Shown piece by piece: positions 31,819-39,255 of a stretch of DNA of 39,255 bases. A program made the position numbers and the translations under genes. The DNA is taken from NCBI GenBank assembly GCA_934086485.1, contig CAKOIF010000013.1, positions 1 through 39,255 of the forward strand, written 5' to 3'. Position 1 is the stretch's first letter. Each line of letters begins with the position of its first letter. The notes beneath the pieces were generated by a model, which did not search any database, was not told the origin of the DNA, and saw only the letters and a program-made list of their open reading frames with translations. This stretch comes from an uncultured Bacilli bacterium. Its GTDB lineage: Bacteria > Bacillota_I > Bacilli_A > RF39 > UBA660.

Positions 31819-33891
31819 TTAATTAACGCTGTTTTTCTTAATAATATCTTCAGCGATTGATTTTGGAACCTCTTCATAGTGGTCCATAAACATTGTAAAT
31901 GTTCCTCTACCTTGAGTATTACTTCTTAAAGAAGTTGCATAACCAAACATTTCAGCAAGTGGAACCATTGCAACTATTGAAAGCGCATTTCCTCTTGATT
32001 CATTACCCATTGGTTTACCTCTTCTTGAAGTTAAGTCACCCATAACATTTCCTAAATATTCTTCAGGAACTACTACTTCAACCTTCATTATAGGTTCAAG
32101 AAGTACAGGTTTACATTTATTTTTTGCTTCTTTTAAAGCTAGTGATGCAGCAACTTTGAAAGCCATTTCTGATGAGTCTACATCATGGTATGAACCATCA
32201 AATAATGTTGCCTTAACATCTACCATTGGATAACCAGCAAGGATACCACCAGCCATAGCCTCTTGTAATCCTTTATCTGTAACTGGAATATATTCTCTTG
32301 GAACTACTCCACCAACGATAGCATCAACAAATTCATAACCTTTACCAGGATTTGGTTCAAATCTAACCCAAACATGTCCATATTGTCCACGTCCACCTGA
32401 TTGTTTAATGTATTTACCTTCACATTCACCCATTTGAGTAAGTGTTTCACGGTAAGCAACTTGTGGTTTACCAACATTACAATCAACGTTAAATTCTCTT
32501 CTCATTCTTTCAACAAGAACGTCTAAGTGAAGTTCACCCATTCCTGAAATAACTGTTTGACCAGTTTCATGATCAGTATGATATTTAAATGATGGATCTT
32601 CACCAGCAAGTTTAGATAACGCAGTTGCCATCTTATCTTGATCTGCTTTACTCTTAGGTTCAATAGCAAGGTCAATAACTGGTTCTGGAATTTCCATACC
32701 TTTTAAAATAACTGGATTTTTTTCATCGCATAGAGTATCTGCAGTAGTAGTATCTTTTAAACCTACAGCAGCGGCAATTTCACCTGCATAAACACAATCA
32801 ATTTCTTTTCTTGTATTTGCATGCATTTGTAAAATACGACCAACTCTTTCTTTTTCACCTTTTGTTGAATTTAGTACATAACTACCACTTGAAAGTTTAC
32901 CAGAATAAACTCTAAAGAAAGTTAGTGTTCCAACAAATGGATCTGTCATAACTTTAAATGCTAAAGCAGTAAATGGTTCATTATCATCTGCTTTTCTTAA
33001 TACATCATTACCATTTTTATCTACACATTCAGCAGCACCAATATCAAGTGGGCTTGGTAAATAATCAATAACAGCATCAAGAGCAAATTTAATACCCATA
33101 TTAGCTTTTGCACTACCTACAGTAACTGGGAAGAATTTAACTGCTAAAGTTCCTTTTCTTATTGCTCTTTTTACAAGATCAACAGAAACTTCTTCACCCT
33201 CTAGGTATTTTTCCATTAGTTCATCATCAAATTCAGCAACTGCTTCAATAAGGTCAGTTCTTTTTTCTTCGATGAAATCTTTCATATCTTCAGGAACATC
33301 TGTTTCTGTATATTTTTCATCTGCTGAACCATCATACATTAATGCCTTACGATTTAAAATATCAATAATACCTTTAAAATTAGATTCTGCTCCAATTGGC
33401 CATGCAATAGGTTTTGCATTAACACCAAGTCTTTTCTTAATTGTTTCAAGACTATATTCATAATCAGCACCTAATTTATCCATCTTGTTAGCAAAAACAA
33501 GACGAGGTACATTAAATTCAGTAGCTTGTCTCCAAACTGTTTCAGTTTGAGGTTCTACACCATTTTGAGCATCAAGTACAGTAACTGCACCATCAAGTAC
33601 TCTTAAACTTCTTTCAACTTCAATTGTGAAGTCTACGTGACCTGGAGTATCAATAATATTAAGTCTATAACCTTTCCAATGTGCTGTTGTTGCAGCGGAA
33701 GTAATTGTTATACCTCTTTCTTTTTCTTGATCCATCCAGTCCATTTGGCTCTCACCATCGTGAGTTTCACCAATTTTATGAATTTTACCAGTATGATATA
33801 AAACTCTTTCTGTAAATGTTGTTTTACCAGCATCTATGTGAGCCATTATACCAATATTTCTAGTTTTATCTAATGAAACGTCTCTTGCCAT
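31819..33891 (-). CDS. fusA: Elongation factor G
   Basis: EF-G, 690 aa, drives translocation and, with ribosome recycling factor, ribosome recycling. G1 AHIDAGKTT, the RGITITSAATTAHW switch, DTPGHVDFT and NKMDKLGADY are intact. Domains II to V follow with GMGELHLDVLVERM, GGRGQYGHVWV and the domain V stretch EYLGNVMGDLTSRRGKP. It starts six bases after the rpsG stop, with the ribosome binding site inside the end of rpsG. No second fusA-like gene is visible. Confidence 0.98.
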   Translation of the reverse strand: MARDVSLDKTRNIGIMAHIDAGKTTFTERVLYHTGKIHKIGETHDGESQMDWMDQEKERGITITSAATTAHWKGYRLNIIDTPGHVDFTIEVERSLRVLDGAVTVLDAQNGVEPQTETVWRQATEFNVPRLVFANKMDKLGADYEYSLETIKKRLGVNAKPIAWPIGAESNFKGIIDILNRKALMYDGSADEKYTETDVPEDMKDFIEEKRTDLIEAVAEFDDELMEKYLEGEEVSVDLVKRAIRKGTLAVKFFPVTVGSAKANMGIKFALDAVIDYLPSPLDIGAAECVDKNGNDVLRKADDNEPFTALAFKVMTDPFVGTLTFFRVYSGKLSSGSYVLNSTKGEKERVGRILQMHANTRKEIDCVYAGEIAAAVGLKDTTTADTLCDEKNPVILKGMEIPEPVIDLAIEPKSKADQDKMATALSKLAGEDPSFKYHTDHETGQTVISGMGELHLDVLVERMRREFNVDCNVGKPQVAYRETLTQMGECEGKYIKQSGGRGQYGHVWVRFEPNPGKGYEFVDAIVGGVVPREYIPVTDKGLQEAMAGGILAGYPMVDVKATLFDGSYHDVDSSEMAFKVAASLALKEAKNKCKPVLLEPIMKVEVVVPEEYLGNVMGDLTSRRGKPMGNESRGNALSIVAMVPLAEMFGYATSLRSNTQGRGTFTMFMDHYEEVPKSIAEDIIKKNSVN

Positions 33892-33897
33892 AAATGC

Positions 33898-34365
33898 CTA
33901 CCATCTATAGTGAGCAAATGCTTTATTAGCCTCTGCCATCTTATGAGTATCTTCTCTTTTTTTAACGGCTCCACCAACACCTTTTGCAGCGTCCATGATT
34001 TCATTAGCTAAATTTACAGCCATGCCCTTTCCGTTTCTAAGTTTTGCATAATTAACAAGCCAACGAAGTGCTAACGCTTGACTTCTATCGTCAGAAATTT
34101 CGATTGGAACTTGGTAATTACTTCCACCAACTCTTCTTGATTTAACTTCAAGAGCTGGTCTAATATTTTCTAATGCTTTGTTATATACTTCAATTGGTTC
34201 TTCTTTAGTAGTTTTCTTAATTATATCAAATGCATCATATACAATAGTTTGAGCTGTTCCTTTTTTTCCGTCTTTCATAATAGTATTAACAAGTCTTGTT
34301 ACTACTTTTGAATTATAAACAGAATCTGGAAGAACATCTCTTTTTACTGCTCTTCTTTTACGCAT
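33898..34365 (-). CDS. rpsG: 30S ribosomal protein S7
   Basis: 155 aa, a primary binder of the 3' domain of 16S rRNA that lines the mRNA exit path. Diagnostic stretches are RRAVKRDVLPDSVYNSKVVTRLVN near the N terminus, ALENIRPALEVKSRRVGGSNYQVPIEI, and ALRWLVNYAKLR. In many bacteria S7 represses the str operon by binding the intercistronic mRNA; the 25-base gap to rpsL is short for a large structure of that sort. It stands directly before fusA. Confidence 0.97.
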   Translation of the reverse strand: MRKRRAVKRDVLPDSVYNSKVVTRLVNTIMKDGKKGTAQTIVYDAFDIIKKTTKEEPIEVYNKALENIRPALEVKSRRVGGSNYQVPIEISDDRSQALALRWLVNYAKLRNGKGMAVNLANEIMDAAKGVGGAVKKREDTHKMAEANKAFAHYRW

Positions 34366-34390
34366 ACTTTTTTCTCCTTCTTTCTATTTA

Positions 34391-34798
34391 TTATTTTTTC
34401 TTTGTACCGTATTTACTTCTACCTTGTTTACGGTCTTCAACTCCACGAGTATCTAGTGTACCACGAACAATGTGATATCTAACACCGATTAGGTCTTTAA
34501 CACGACCACCACGAACTAGTACTACGCTGTGTTCTTGTAAGTTATGTCCTTCACCTGGAATATATGCATCGATTTCTTTACCGTTAGATAATCTAACACG
34601 AGCATATTTTCTTAAAGCTGAGTTTGGTTTTTTAGGTGTTTTAGTACCTACTCTTGTACAAACTCCTCTTTTTTGTGGACTCATATCGTTAGTTTGTTTT
34701 CTTTCAATAGTATTAAATCCTACGTTTAGAACTGGACTTTTACTTTTTCTAGTTTTTTTACCACGATTTTTCTTAACAAGTTGATTAATTGTTGGCAT
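34391..34798 (-). CDS. rpsL: 30S ribosomal protein S12
   Basis: 135 aa, at the decoding centre. PTINQLVKKNRG begins the protein, then CTRVGTKTPKKPNSALRKYARVRL, with the lysine of the streptomycin-sensitive type (K in TPKKPNS), and SNGKEIDAYIPGEGHNLQEHSVVLVRGGRVKDLIGVRYHIVRG. First gene of the str operon with AGGAGG before ATG and a promoter and hairpin in the leader. Confidence 0.97.
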   Translation of the reverse strand: MPTINQLVKKNRGKKTRKSKSPVLNVGFNTIERKQTNDMSPQKRGVCTRVGTKTPKKPNSALRKYARVRLSNGKEIDAYIPGEGHNLQEHSVVLVRGGRVKDLIGVRYHIVRGTLDTRGVEDRKQGRSKYGTKKK

Positions 34799-34857
34799 TT
34801 AATTTTTCCTCCTTCCATTAACACACACCCTGGTGTATCAAATTACCTATTAAATTA

Positions 34858-34877
34858 GGTTCTACTTAAATAGAACC
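34858..34877 (-). promoter_or_regulatory. Hairpin in the rpsL leader
   Basis: GGTTCTA and TAGAACC (seven pairs, six-base loop) lie between the promoter and rpsL, with a second small ACACC/GGTGT hairpin nearer the start. They may control the str operon; no known leader family is evident. Confidence 0.45.
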
Positions 34878-34895
34878 CAACAAAAATGCATAATT

Positions 34896-34925
34896 AATAT
34901 ATCAAAAAAATATGTGATTTGTCAA
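34896..34925 (-). promoter_or_regulatory. Promoter of the str operon
   Basis: A perfect TTGACA (34920-34925) and TATATT (34896-34901) with an 18-base spacer, about 100 bases before rpsL. It starts after the stop of the 39-aa ORF. Confidence 0.7.
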
Positions 34926-34949
34926 TAAAAAAGTGACATTTTTTACATA

Positions 34950-35069
34950 TTATCCTATAGAATTATATAATACATATATATAATAAGCCGCTATAAGTAA
35001 AAAAATTAACAAACATGCACTTATTATAAGCATAGTATTTAAACCCCATCCTTTATTATTTAATTTCAT
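34950..35069 (-). CDS. 39-aa single-helix membrane ORF, prepilin-like
   Basis: The frame begins MKLNNKGWGLNTMLIISACL, continues with a hydrophobic run LIFLLIAAYYIYVLYN and ends SIG. A short polar lysine-containing head, then KGWGL, then a long hydrophobic segment recalls type IV prepilin or pseudopilin N termini (KGFTL), but the body is missing. Its ATG overlaps the TGA of the 105-aa gene upstream by four bases (ATGA), and AAAGGA precedes it, so it should be translated with that gene. It is too small for a pilin, so a small membrane partner protein is more probable. Confidence 0.65.
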   Translation of the reverse strand: MKLNNKGWGLNTMLIISACLLIFLLIAAYYIYVLYNSIG

Positions 35070-35383
35070 TTGTTCCTTTCTAAATCTCTATCAAAAGATG
35101 TAAAAAACATAGTAAACTCTCTTGCATCAACAATTTTTGTATTTTTTAAATAATATTCTTTATATTTATAAAATAAGCCATAACATACTTTAGCATCTTC
35201 TTTATCATTTTCACTAATATTTTTACTATTTAAACATACTAATGGCGTTTTATCAGTTTTAACACGATAATATTCATATATTGTAAAAGAAAACAAACAT
35301 ATAAAAACAATCATTACTATTAATAATATTTTCTTTATTAATTTTACTTTCTTTACTACTTTTTCATTGCTATCATATTCCAT
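35066..35383 (-). CDS. Small single-pass membrane protein, unknown
   Basis: About 105 aa: a charged N terminus (EYDSNEKVVKKVKLIKK), one membrane helix (about residues 20-42), and an outside part with two cysteines (VCLNSKNI and KVCYGLFY) that could form a disulfide, ending FTSFDRDLERNK. ATG at 35383 is chosen as GGTGG lies nine bases upstream; the TTG at 35392 is possible. No family is recognised. It is coupled by ATGA with the 39-aa ORF, and the two sit between the rplJL and str operons. Confidence 0.65.
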   Translation of the reverse strand: MEYDSNEKVVKKVKLIKKILLIVMIVFICLFSFTIYEYYRVKTDKTPLVCLNSKNISENDKEDAKVCYGLFYKYKEYYLKNTKIVDAREFTMFFTSFDRDLERNK

Positions 35384-35438
35384 AACTATCAACCACCATA
35401 TTAAGTATATGATATTTTAAGAATTTTTTCAATATAAT

Positions 35439-35460
35439 AAAAAAAGCCATAAGGCTTTTT
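35439..35460. terminator. Bidirectional terminator after rplL
   Basis: AAAAAGCC (35441-35448) and GGCTTTTT (35453-35460) with loop ATAA, four bases after the rplL stop codon. Confidence 0.8.
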
Positions 35461-35463
35461 AAA

Positions 35464-35829
35464 TTACGCTAGTTCTACTTCAGCGCCAGCTTCAGTTAAT
35501 TGAGCTTTAATTGCTTCAGCATCAGCAGCAGGAATATTTTCTTTAATATTTCCACCTTTATCAGCTAAACCTTTTGCTTCAACTAATCCTAAACCAGTAA
35601 GTTCTTTAATGATCTTAATAACTGCAATTTTGTTTCCACCAGCATTTTTAAGTACAACTGTTTTAGTACTTGGTCCTTCTTCTTTTGCTTCAACAGGTGC
35701 AGCAGCAACAGCTACAGCAGAAGGGTCAACACCAAATTCTTCTTTCATTGCATCAACTAATTCTTTAACTTCAAGAATAGTCATTTCTTTTAATGAACTA
35801 ATAAATTCATCTCTTGTTAATTTTGCCAT
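35464..35829 (-). CDS. rplL: 50S ribosomal protein L7/L12
   Basis: 121 aa, stalk protein that recruits translational GTPases. N-terminal dimer helices (MTILEVKELVDAMKEEFGV), alanine-rich hinge with AVAVAAAPVEAKEE, and the C-terminal domain TVVLKNAGGNKIAVIKIIKELTGLGLVEAKGLAD. The start overlaps the last base of the rplJ stop (TAATG), and the ribosome binding site GGAGAGGA is inside rplJ, so translation is coupled. Confidence 0.97.
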   Translation of the reverse strand: MAKLTRDEFISSLKEMTILEVKELVDAMKEEFGVDPSAVAVAAAPVEAKEEGPSTKTVVLKNAGGNKIAVIKIIKELTGLGLVEAKGLADKGGNIKENIPAADAEAIKAQLTEAGAEVELA

Positions 35830-36329
35830 TAATTTTCCTCTCCTTCCATTTTTTCGGCATAAAGATTAAGTGCAATACTTAAATCTTTTACATAAGCAAT
35901 CATTCCACTTGCAAGCATTGTTAATAGTCCTTCTCTTGATGGAATTGATGCATATTCTTTAATTACATTCTTATCTGCAACTTTACCACTTATAACACCA
36001 ACACGAATGTCTAGTTTATTATGATCTTTTGCATATTTAGAAATAATCTTAATTGGTTCTAATAAATCAGTACCAAATAAAATAGCATTAGGTCCTTCAA
36101 GGAATTCATCGATATTAATATCAAGACTATCACAAGCAAGTTTTAACATAGTATTTTTATATACTCTAACTTCACTATTAACTTCTTTTAATTGATTACG
36201 AAGTTCAGTAAGTTCGCTTACAGTAAGTCCTTGATATGCAAAAATAATTACTGATTCACTATTTTTAATCTTATCAACGATTTCGCTTACAATTTGCTTT
36301 TTTTCATTTAGAATTTTTTCGCTTGCCAT
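35829..36329 (-). CDS. rplJ: 50S ribosomal protein L10
   Basis: 166 aa, stalk base that holds L7/L12 dimers and represses its own operon by binding the leader RNA. N-terminal part with KKQIVSEIVDKIKNSESVIIFAYQGLTVSELTELR, then VYKNTMLKLAC, and the C-terminal helix that binds L7/L12 (SIALNLYAEKMEGEE). The L10 leader with its attenuator lies just upstream and AAGGAGG precedes ATG. Confidence 0.97.
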   Translation of the reverse strand: MASEKILNEKKQIVSEIVDKIKNSESVIIFAYQGLTVSELTELRNQLKEVNSEVRVYKNTMLKLACDSLDINIDEFLEGPNAILFGTDLLEPIKIISKYAKDHNKLDIRVGVISGKVADKNVIKEYASIPSREGLLTMLASGMIAYVKDLSIALNLYAEKMEGEEN

Positions 36330-36343
36330 TTTTCCTCCTTATT

Positions 36344-36450
36344 TATTTTTAGAAAAAACTTCCCATGGGGAAGCTTTAAAAGATAACTTTCCCCTCGGTA
36401 GGAAATTAAGCCTTTTGGGCGCCTACTGTCTTTGGCTCTCGTTTTTTCTA
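36344..36450 (-). ncRNA. L10 (rplJL) ribosomal protein leader with attenuator
   Basis: The leader contains the conserved L10 binding parts AGACAGTAGGCGCC and CTTAATTTCCTACCGAGG, in which GTAGG pairs with CCTAC. A terminator follows: CTTCCC (36368-36373) with GGGAAG (36359-36364) and a U-run (36353-36358). GGGGAA just before can pair instead with TTCCCC and so acts as antiterminator. L10 binding would favour termination; this is the established Firmicutes mechanism. Confidence 0.88.
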
Positions 36451-36456
36451 ATTGCT

Positions 36457-36485
36457 ATTATAATACACTTTTAACTAAAAGTCAA
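36457..36485 (-). promoter_or_regulatory. Promoter of rplJL
   Basis: TTGACT (36480-36485) and TATAAT (36457-36462), 17 bases apart; the -35 lies inside the last codons of rplA. Confidence 0.8.
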
Positions 36486-37173
36486 AAGAATTTTTATCTA
36501 CTTTAATTCCAGGACCCATTGTAGATGAAATACTAATTCCTTGTACAAAAGTTCCTTTTACTGAAGTAGGTTTACTTTTAGATATAGTGGATACAACATA
36601 TTTTAAATTTTCAAGTAATGCTGTTTCAGTAAATGATGCTTTACCAATAATAGTATGAATATTACCATAACTATCAGTTCTATATTCAACCATACCTTTT
36701 TTGATATCATTTATTACTGTATCAACTTTTGGAGTAACTGTACCAGTTTTAGGATTTGGCATTAAACCTCTTGGTCCTAAAATGTTACCAATTTTTCCAA
36801 CTTCAGGCATCATTTCTGGTGTAGCAACGATAATATCAAAATCAAACCAATTTTCAGTTTTAATTTTGTCAATTAAATCTTTGTCACCAACATAGTCAGC
36901 ACCTAACTCTTTTGCTACTTTAGCTTGTTCACCTTTAGCAAGTACTAAAATCTTTTTAGATTTTCCACTTCCGTTTGGTAATACAAGTGATCCACGAAGC
37001 ATTTGATCTGCTTTTTTAGGATCTACATTAAGTTTAATAGCAACATCAATAGTACTATCAAACTTAGTAACATTAGTTTCTTTTACAAGTTTAACTGCAT
37101 CTGTAGCGCTGTAAAGAGTATTCTTTTCAACTTTTTTTGATGCTTCCACATATTTTTTTCCAAACTTTCTCAT
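36475..37173 (-). CDS. rplA: 50S ribosomal protein L1
   Basis: 232 aa, forms the L1 stalk at the E site and binds its own operon's leader RNA. Two-domain protein with KYVEASKKVEKNTLYSATDAVKLVKE, DSTIDVAIKLNVDPKKADQMLRGSLVLPNG, ATPEMMPEVGKIGNILGPRGLMPNPKTGTVTP and the end FVQGISISSTMGPGIKVD. It is cotranscribed with rplK, 50 bases downstream; AGGAGG precedes ATG. Confidence 0.97.
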   Translation of the reverse strand: MRKFGKKYVEASKKVEKNTLYSATDAVKLVKETNVTKFDSTIDVAIKLNVDPKKADQMLRGSLVLPNGSGKSKKILVLAKGEQAKVAKELGADYVGDKDLIDKIKTENWFDFDIIVATPEMMPEVGKIGNILGPRGLMPNPKTGTVTPKVDTVINDIKKGMVEYRTDSYGNIHTIIGKASFTETALLENLKYVVSTISKSKPTSVKGTFVQGISISSTMGPGIKVDKNSFDF

Positions 37174-37223
37174 TTTTTTCCTCCTAACTGTGGTTTATTA
37201 GCGGATTATTAAATAATATAAAA

Positions 37224-37823
37224 TTATTCTTGATTATTTTCTTCTTCGTTATTTTTTTCGTTAATAACTTCAACATTTGATGCATCATGTTCATTTTGTG
37301 CTTCAGCTTCCATTTCTGCAAGCATTTCATCACGTTTTGCTCTTTCAGCTTCTTCAGCTTTTGCTTCTGCAGCTTGTTCAGCAAGTTCAGCATCATTTAC
37401 ACCTTTAACTGCAATACCCATGTTTCTAGCTGTACCTTCAATAATTTTCATTGCACTTTCAATATCGTATGCATTTAAATCTGGAAGTTTTGTTTCAGCT
37501 ATTTTTCTTAAATCTTCCTTACTAATAGTAGCAACTATTTCATTAGCTCCCTTACTACTAGCTTTTTGTAATTTAGCAGCCTTCTTTAATAAGAATGCAG
37601 CAGGTGGAGTTTTAAGAACGAATGTAAATGAACGATCATCATAAATTGATATTTCACAAGGAACTACATCGCCCATTTTATCACGAGTTGCTTCATTAAA
37701 CTTTGAACAAAAATCTTGTAAATTAACTCCTGCAGGTCCTAAAACAGTTCCAACTGGTGGAGCTGGTGTAGCTTTTCCTGCTTCAAGTTGTAATTTAATT
37801 TTCTTTACGACTTCTTTTGCCAC
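37224..37823 (-). CDS. rplK: 50S ribosomal protein L11 with long charged C-terminal extension
   Basis: The first about 142 residues are a full L11: KKIKLQLEAGKATPAPPVGTVLGPAGVNL, DVVPCEISIYDDRSFTFVLKTPPAA, and the rRNA-binding end GTARNMGIAV. L11 binds the GTPase-associated centre of 23S rRNA and mediates the stringent response. Normal length is about 141; here an added tail of nearly 60 residues is alanine-, glutamate- and lysine-rich (AEQAAEAKAEEAERAKRDEMLAEM), probably a helix, and ends in an acidic N/E-rich segment. The start is GTG at 37823, as AGGAGG lies eight bases before it; the GTG at 37832 is inside that site. Leader and promoter lie upstream. Confidence 0.95.
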   Translation of the reverse strand: MAKEVVKKIKLQLEAGKATPAPPVGTVLGPAGVNLQDFCSKFNEATRDKMGDVVPCEISIYDDRSFTFVLKTPPAAFLLKKAAKLQKASSKGANEIVATISKEDLRKIAETKLPDLNAYDIESAMKIIEGTARNMGIAVKGVNDAELAEQAAEAKAEEAERAKRDEMLAEMEAEAQNEHDASNVEVINEKNNEEENNQE

Positions 37824-37854
37824 GAAAAACACCTCCTATAAATATTATTCGAGT

Positions 37855-37887
37855 AAGTGGTATGGGCATCCGCTTTCCCCTCCACTT
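37855..37887 (-). promoter_or_regulatory. Putative L1-binding leader of rplKA
   Basis: AAGTGG (37882-37887, - strand) pairs with CCACTT (37855-37860). The loop has AGGGGAAAGC and GATGCCC, resembling the L1 site of rRNA and of L11-L1 mRNAs, where GGG pairs with CCC around an asymmetric loop. It would allow L1 to repress its operon. A second GCAAT/ATTGC hairpin lies just upstream. Confidence 0.65.
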
Positions 37888-37913
37888 AAGCAATAAATCA
37901 ATTGCTACCAATG

Positions 37914-37942
37914 ATAATACCATATAATCCACAGTTTTACAA
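37914..37942 (-). promoter_or_regulatory. Promoter of rplKA
   Basis: TTGTAA (37937-37942) and TATTAT (37914-37919) with a 17-base spacer on the - strand, about 90 bases before the rplK start. Confidence 0.6.
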
Positions 37943-38104
37943 GCAAAATGTGTCACTTTTTCCACAAAAAAGGTTTACTTTTACTCCAAAATTAAAAATA
38001 ACTGCATTAAATAAAAATATATTGACACTTTTATAAAAAAATAATAAAAAAATTATTGGTATAATTTGCATTTTATGGTATCATATAATAGAAGGTAGAT
38101 GATT

Positions 38105-39178
38105 ATGGGAAAATTTTTTAATGGAAATGTAAAAACTTCGAAATCAACAATGATTAAAATAGCAATTGTAGCGGTGTGTGCCATACTTATTATAGTAATA
38201 CTTATTGCACTTAATAATCAGAAAAATCCACAGCGAGCGAATTTAAAACTATATAATAATTTAGATGTAGAAATTAATAGTGAAAAACCAGAAACAATGG
38301 ATTTCTTCTCAGCATTTGATAATTATGATGTAAATAAAGTAAAAGTAACATATCCCGATGATTTTAGTACAAAAGTTGTTGGAACGTATGAAGTCAAAAT
38401 TACAATTGAGGGAAAAGAATATACAACAAAAGTTAATGTATATGATGATAAAGCACCAGAACTTGAGGTTAAAGACTTTGAAATAGAGGCTGGTAAAAGA
38501 TATTATGTTGAGGACTTTGTAGAAAGTTGTTCAGATAATTCTGGGGAAGCTTGTACAATTGAATATTATTCTGATTCAAAAGACCAAGATGGTAATGCAA
38601 TTGATTATTCAAAATATACTGAAGTTGGAAACTACTTAATTAAAATTATTGCTAAGGATGAAAATGGTAATGTTACTGAACCAAAAAGTGTTAATTTAAA
38701 ACTAACTGATGCAAGTGGTAATACACCAGAACCTAATCCAAACCCAGATCCAACAGTAGAATGTAAATATGGTGATTTAAGTTATGATGAAAAAATTTAT
38801 ACTCATCCGATTGCTGTTATTGTAGGTGATGAACAAAATAATTGTGCACTTAATCGTGATTTATGGGATAATGATGATGTTCAAAAACCTGTTGTTGAAT
38901 TATATAAAAGAGATTTAGAAAAATTAAAAACTGATTTTAATAAAATATATGAAACTAAATATCCAAATGGAGCTCATACATATATTTATCAAGACTTTAA
39001 AGCAGTATTAAACAAAGAAAACAAAGGACTTGTAGGTTATGCTGTTTATGTTAAACTATATGCCTCAGAGGCTAACTTAAGTATTGATAAGAGTACTGCT
39101 GAAAATCTAATCGCTGAATATTATTTAAAAGCAGATGGAAGCAGAGAATATATTCAAAATCCATACAATATAAACTAG
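38105..39178 (+). CDS. Membrane-anchored protein with Ig-like modules
   Basis: About 357 aa. One N-terminal membrane helix (about residues 17-38, AIVAVCAILIIVILIAL), then two DUF5011/Ig-like beta modules (VGTYEVKITIEGKEYTTKVNVYDD and EVGNYLIKIIAKDENGNVTEPKSVNL), a proline-rich linker (PEPNPNPDP) and a C-terminal domain of about 140 aa with two cysteines (VECKYG and NNCALNRD) and YIYQDFKAVLNKENKGLVGYAVYVKL, which I do not recognise. It is probably an envelope protein displayed outside. ATG at 38105 is chosen for its nine-base distance from GAAGG; the ATG at 38099 is too close. A TGGTATAAT extended -10 lies upstream. The Ig part resembles that of the SGNH protein at 10817-12046. Confidence 0.75.
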   Translation: MGKFFNGNVKTSKSTMIKIAIVAVCAILIIVILIALNNQKNPQRANLKLYNNLDVEINSEKPETMDFFSAFDNYDVNKVKVTYPDDFSTKVVGTYEVKITIEGKEYTTKVNVYDDKAPELEVKDFEIEAGKRYYVEDFVESCSDNSGEACTIEYYSDSKDQDGNAIDYSKYTEVGNYLIKIIAKDENGNVTEPKSVNLKLTDASGNTPEPNPNPDPTVECKYGDLSYDEKIYTHPIAVIVGDEQNNCALNRDLWDNDDVQKPVVELYKRDLEKLKTDFNKIYETKYPNGAHTYIYQDFKAVLNKENKGLVGYAVYVKLYASEANLSIDKSTAENLIAEYYLKADGSREYIQNPYNIN

Positions 39179-39197
39179 TGTAAAAACTAGTTTTTTT
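39172..39197 (+). terminator. Terminator overlapping the last stop codon of the window
   Basis: AAACTAG (39172-39178) pairs with CTAGTTT (39187-39193), then a T-run to 39197. The TAG stop (39176-39178) forms the end of the 5' arm. Same stem as after enolase. Confidence 0.8.
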
Positions 39198-39255
39198 GTG
39201 GCATAAAAAAAAAGTTCACTAGGAACTATTTTTGTTTTTTTCTTGAGAAATATAC

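Noticed and set aside
37184..37396. 70-codon K/L-rich frame over the rplK 3' end
   Set aside because: Other-frame reading of the A/E/K-rich rplK tail; no start signals.
1..39255. CRISPR array, tRNA, rRNA or insertion sequence
   Set aside because: I looked for regularly spaced repeats, cloverleaf arms, rRNA-conserved stretches and transposase motifs and saw none; the repeats present are the TR/VR, the 40-bp palindromes and the 23-bp units only.

Overview
The window is from a very AT-rich, anaerobic Firmicutes-type bacterium, probably an uncultured gut Bacilli/RF39- or Erysipelotrichia-like lineage. This is an inference from gene content: RNase J and RNase Y, RecG, pyruvate:ferredoxin oxidoreductase, strong AAGGAGG-type ribosome binding sites, an L10 leader, and reduced intergenic space. 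Tryptophan is TGG and TGA is used as a stop (for example the avd gene and the LiaF-like gene), so the code is the standard one and not the Mycoplasma code.

Layout. 1-5500: a small XRE regulator, RNase J on the + strand, then a JAMM metalloprotease-like gene, RNase Y and a hemolysin III/PAQR membrane protein on the - strand, and an unlisted 49-aa acidic ORF behind a palindromic operator-like site. 5507-6987: a LiaG/LiaF-like membrane pair. 7101-13829: a seven-gene - strand run whose last five genes (Ig/SGNH protein, DUF4358 lipoprotein, MBOAT acyltransferase, DHHW protein, SGNH lipoprotein) form an extracellular O-acylation module; a patatin and an LCMT-type methyltransferase lead it. 14094-15604: a DUF4143 ATPase with a decayed ORF downstream and two nearly identical 40-bp inverted repeats upstream. 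15946-18313: recG bracketed by two small-RNA candidates that share promoter, three-hairpin layout and a TAGTCAA/C-rich motif. 18329-21655: pyruvate:ferredoxin oxidoreductase.

21681-25934 holds the main discovery: a complete diversity-generating retroelement (DGR) on the - strand, in the order target protein - avd - second avd-like gene - template repeat (TR) - reverse transcriptase. The 120-bp TR and the variable repeat (VR) at the 3' end of the target gene align without gaps and differ at 24 sites, 23 of which are adenines in the TR sense strand. This is the signature of adenine-specific mutagenic retrohoming. Unusual aspects are two Avd-like proteins, an avd-like reading frame that runs into the TR and stops inside it, a GC-rich 10-bp hairpin about 100 bp past the VR, and a remnant of a second RT 3' end beside short tandem repeats.

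26025-30494: enolase, a DUF308 membrane protein, a divergent FemABX peptidyltransferase and two unknown genes. 30585-37823: the translation block tuf-fusA-rpsG-rpsL and rplL-rplJ-rplA-rplK with their leaders, separated by a TM protein and an unlisted 39-aa prepilin-like ORF. 38105-39178: a membrane-anchored protein with Ig-like modules. A recurrent trait is that intrinsic terminators are folded over the stop codon of the gene they end.
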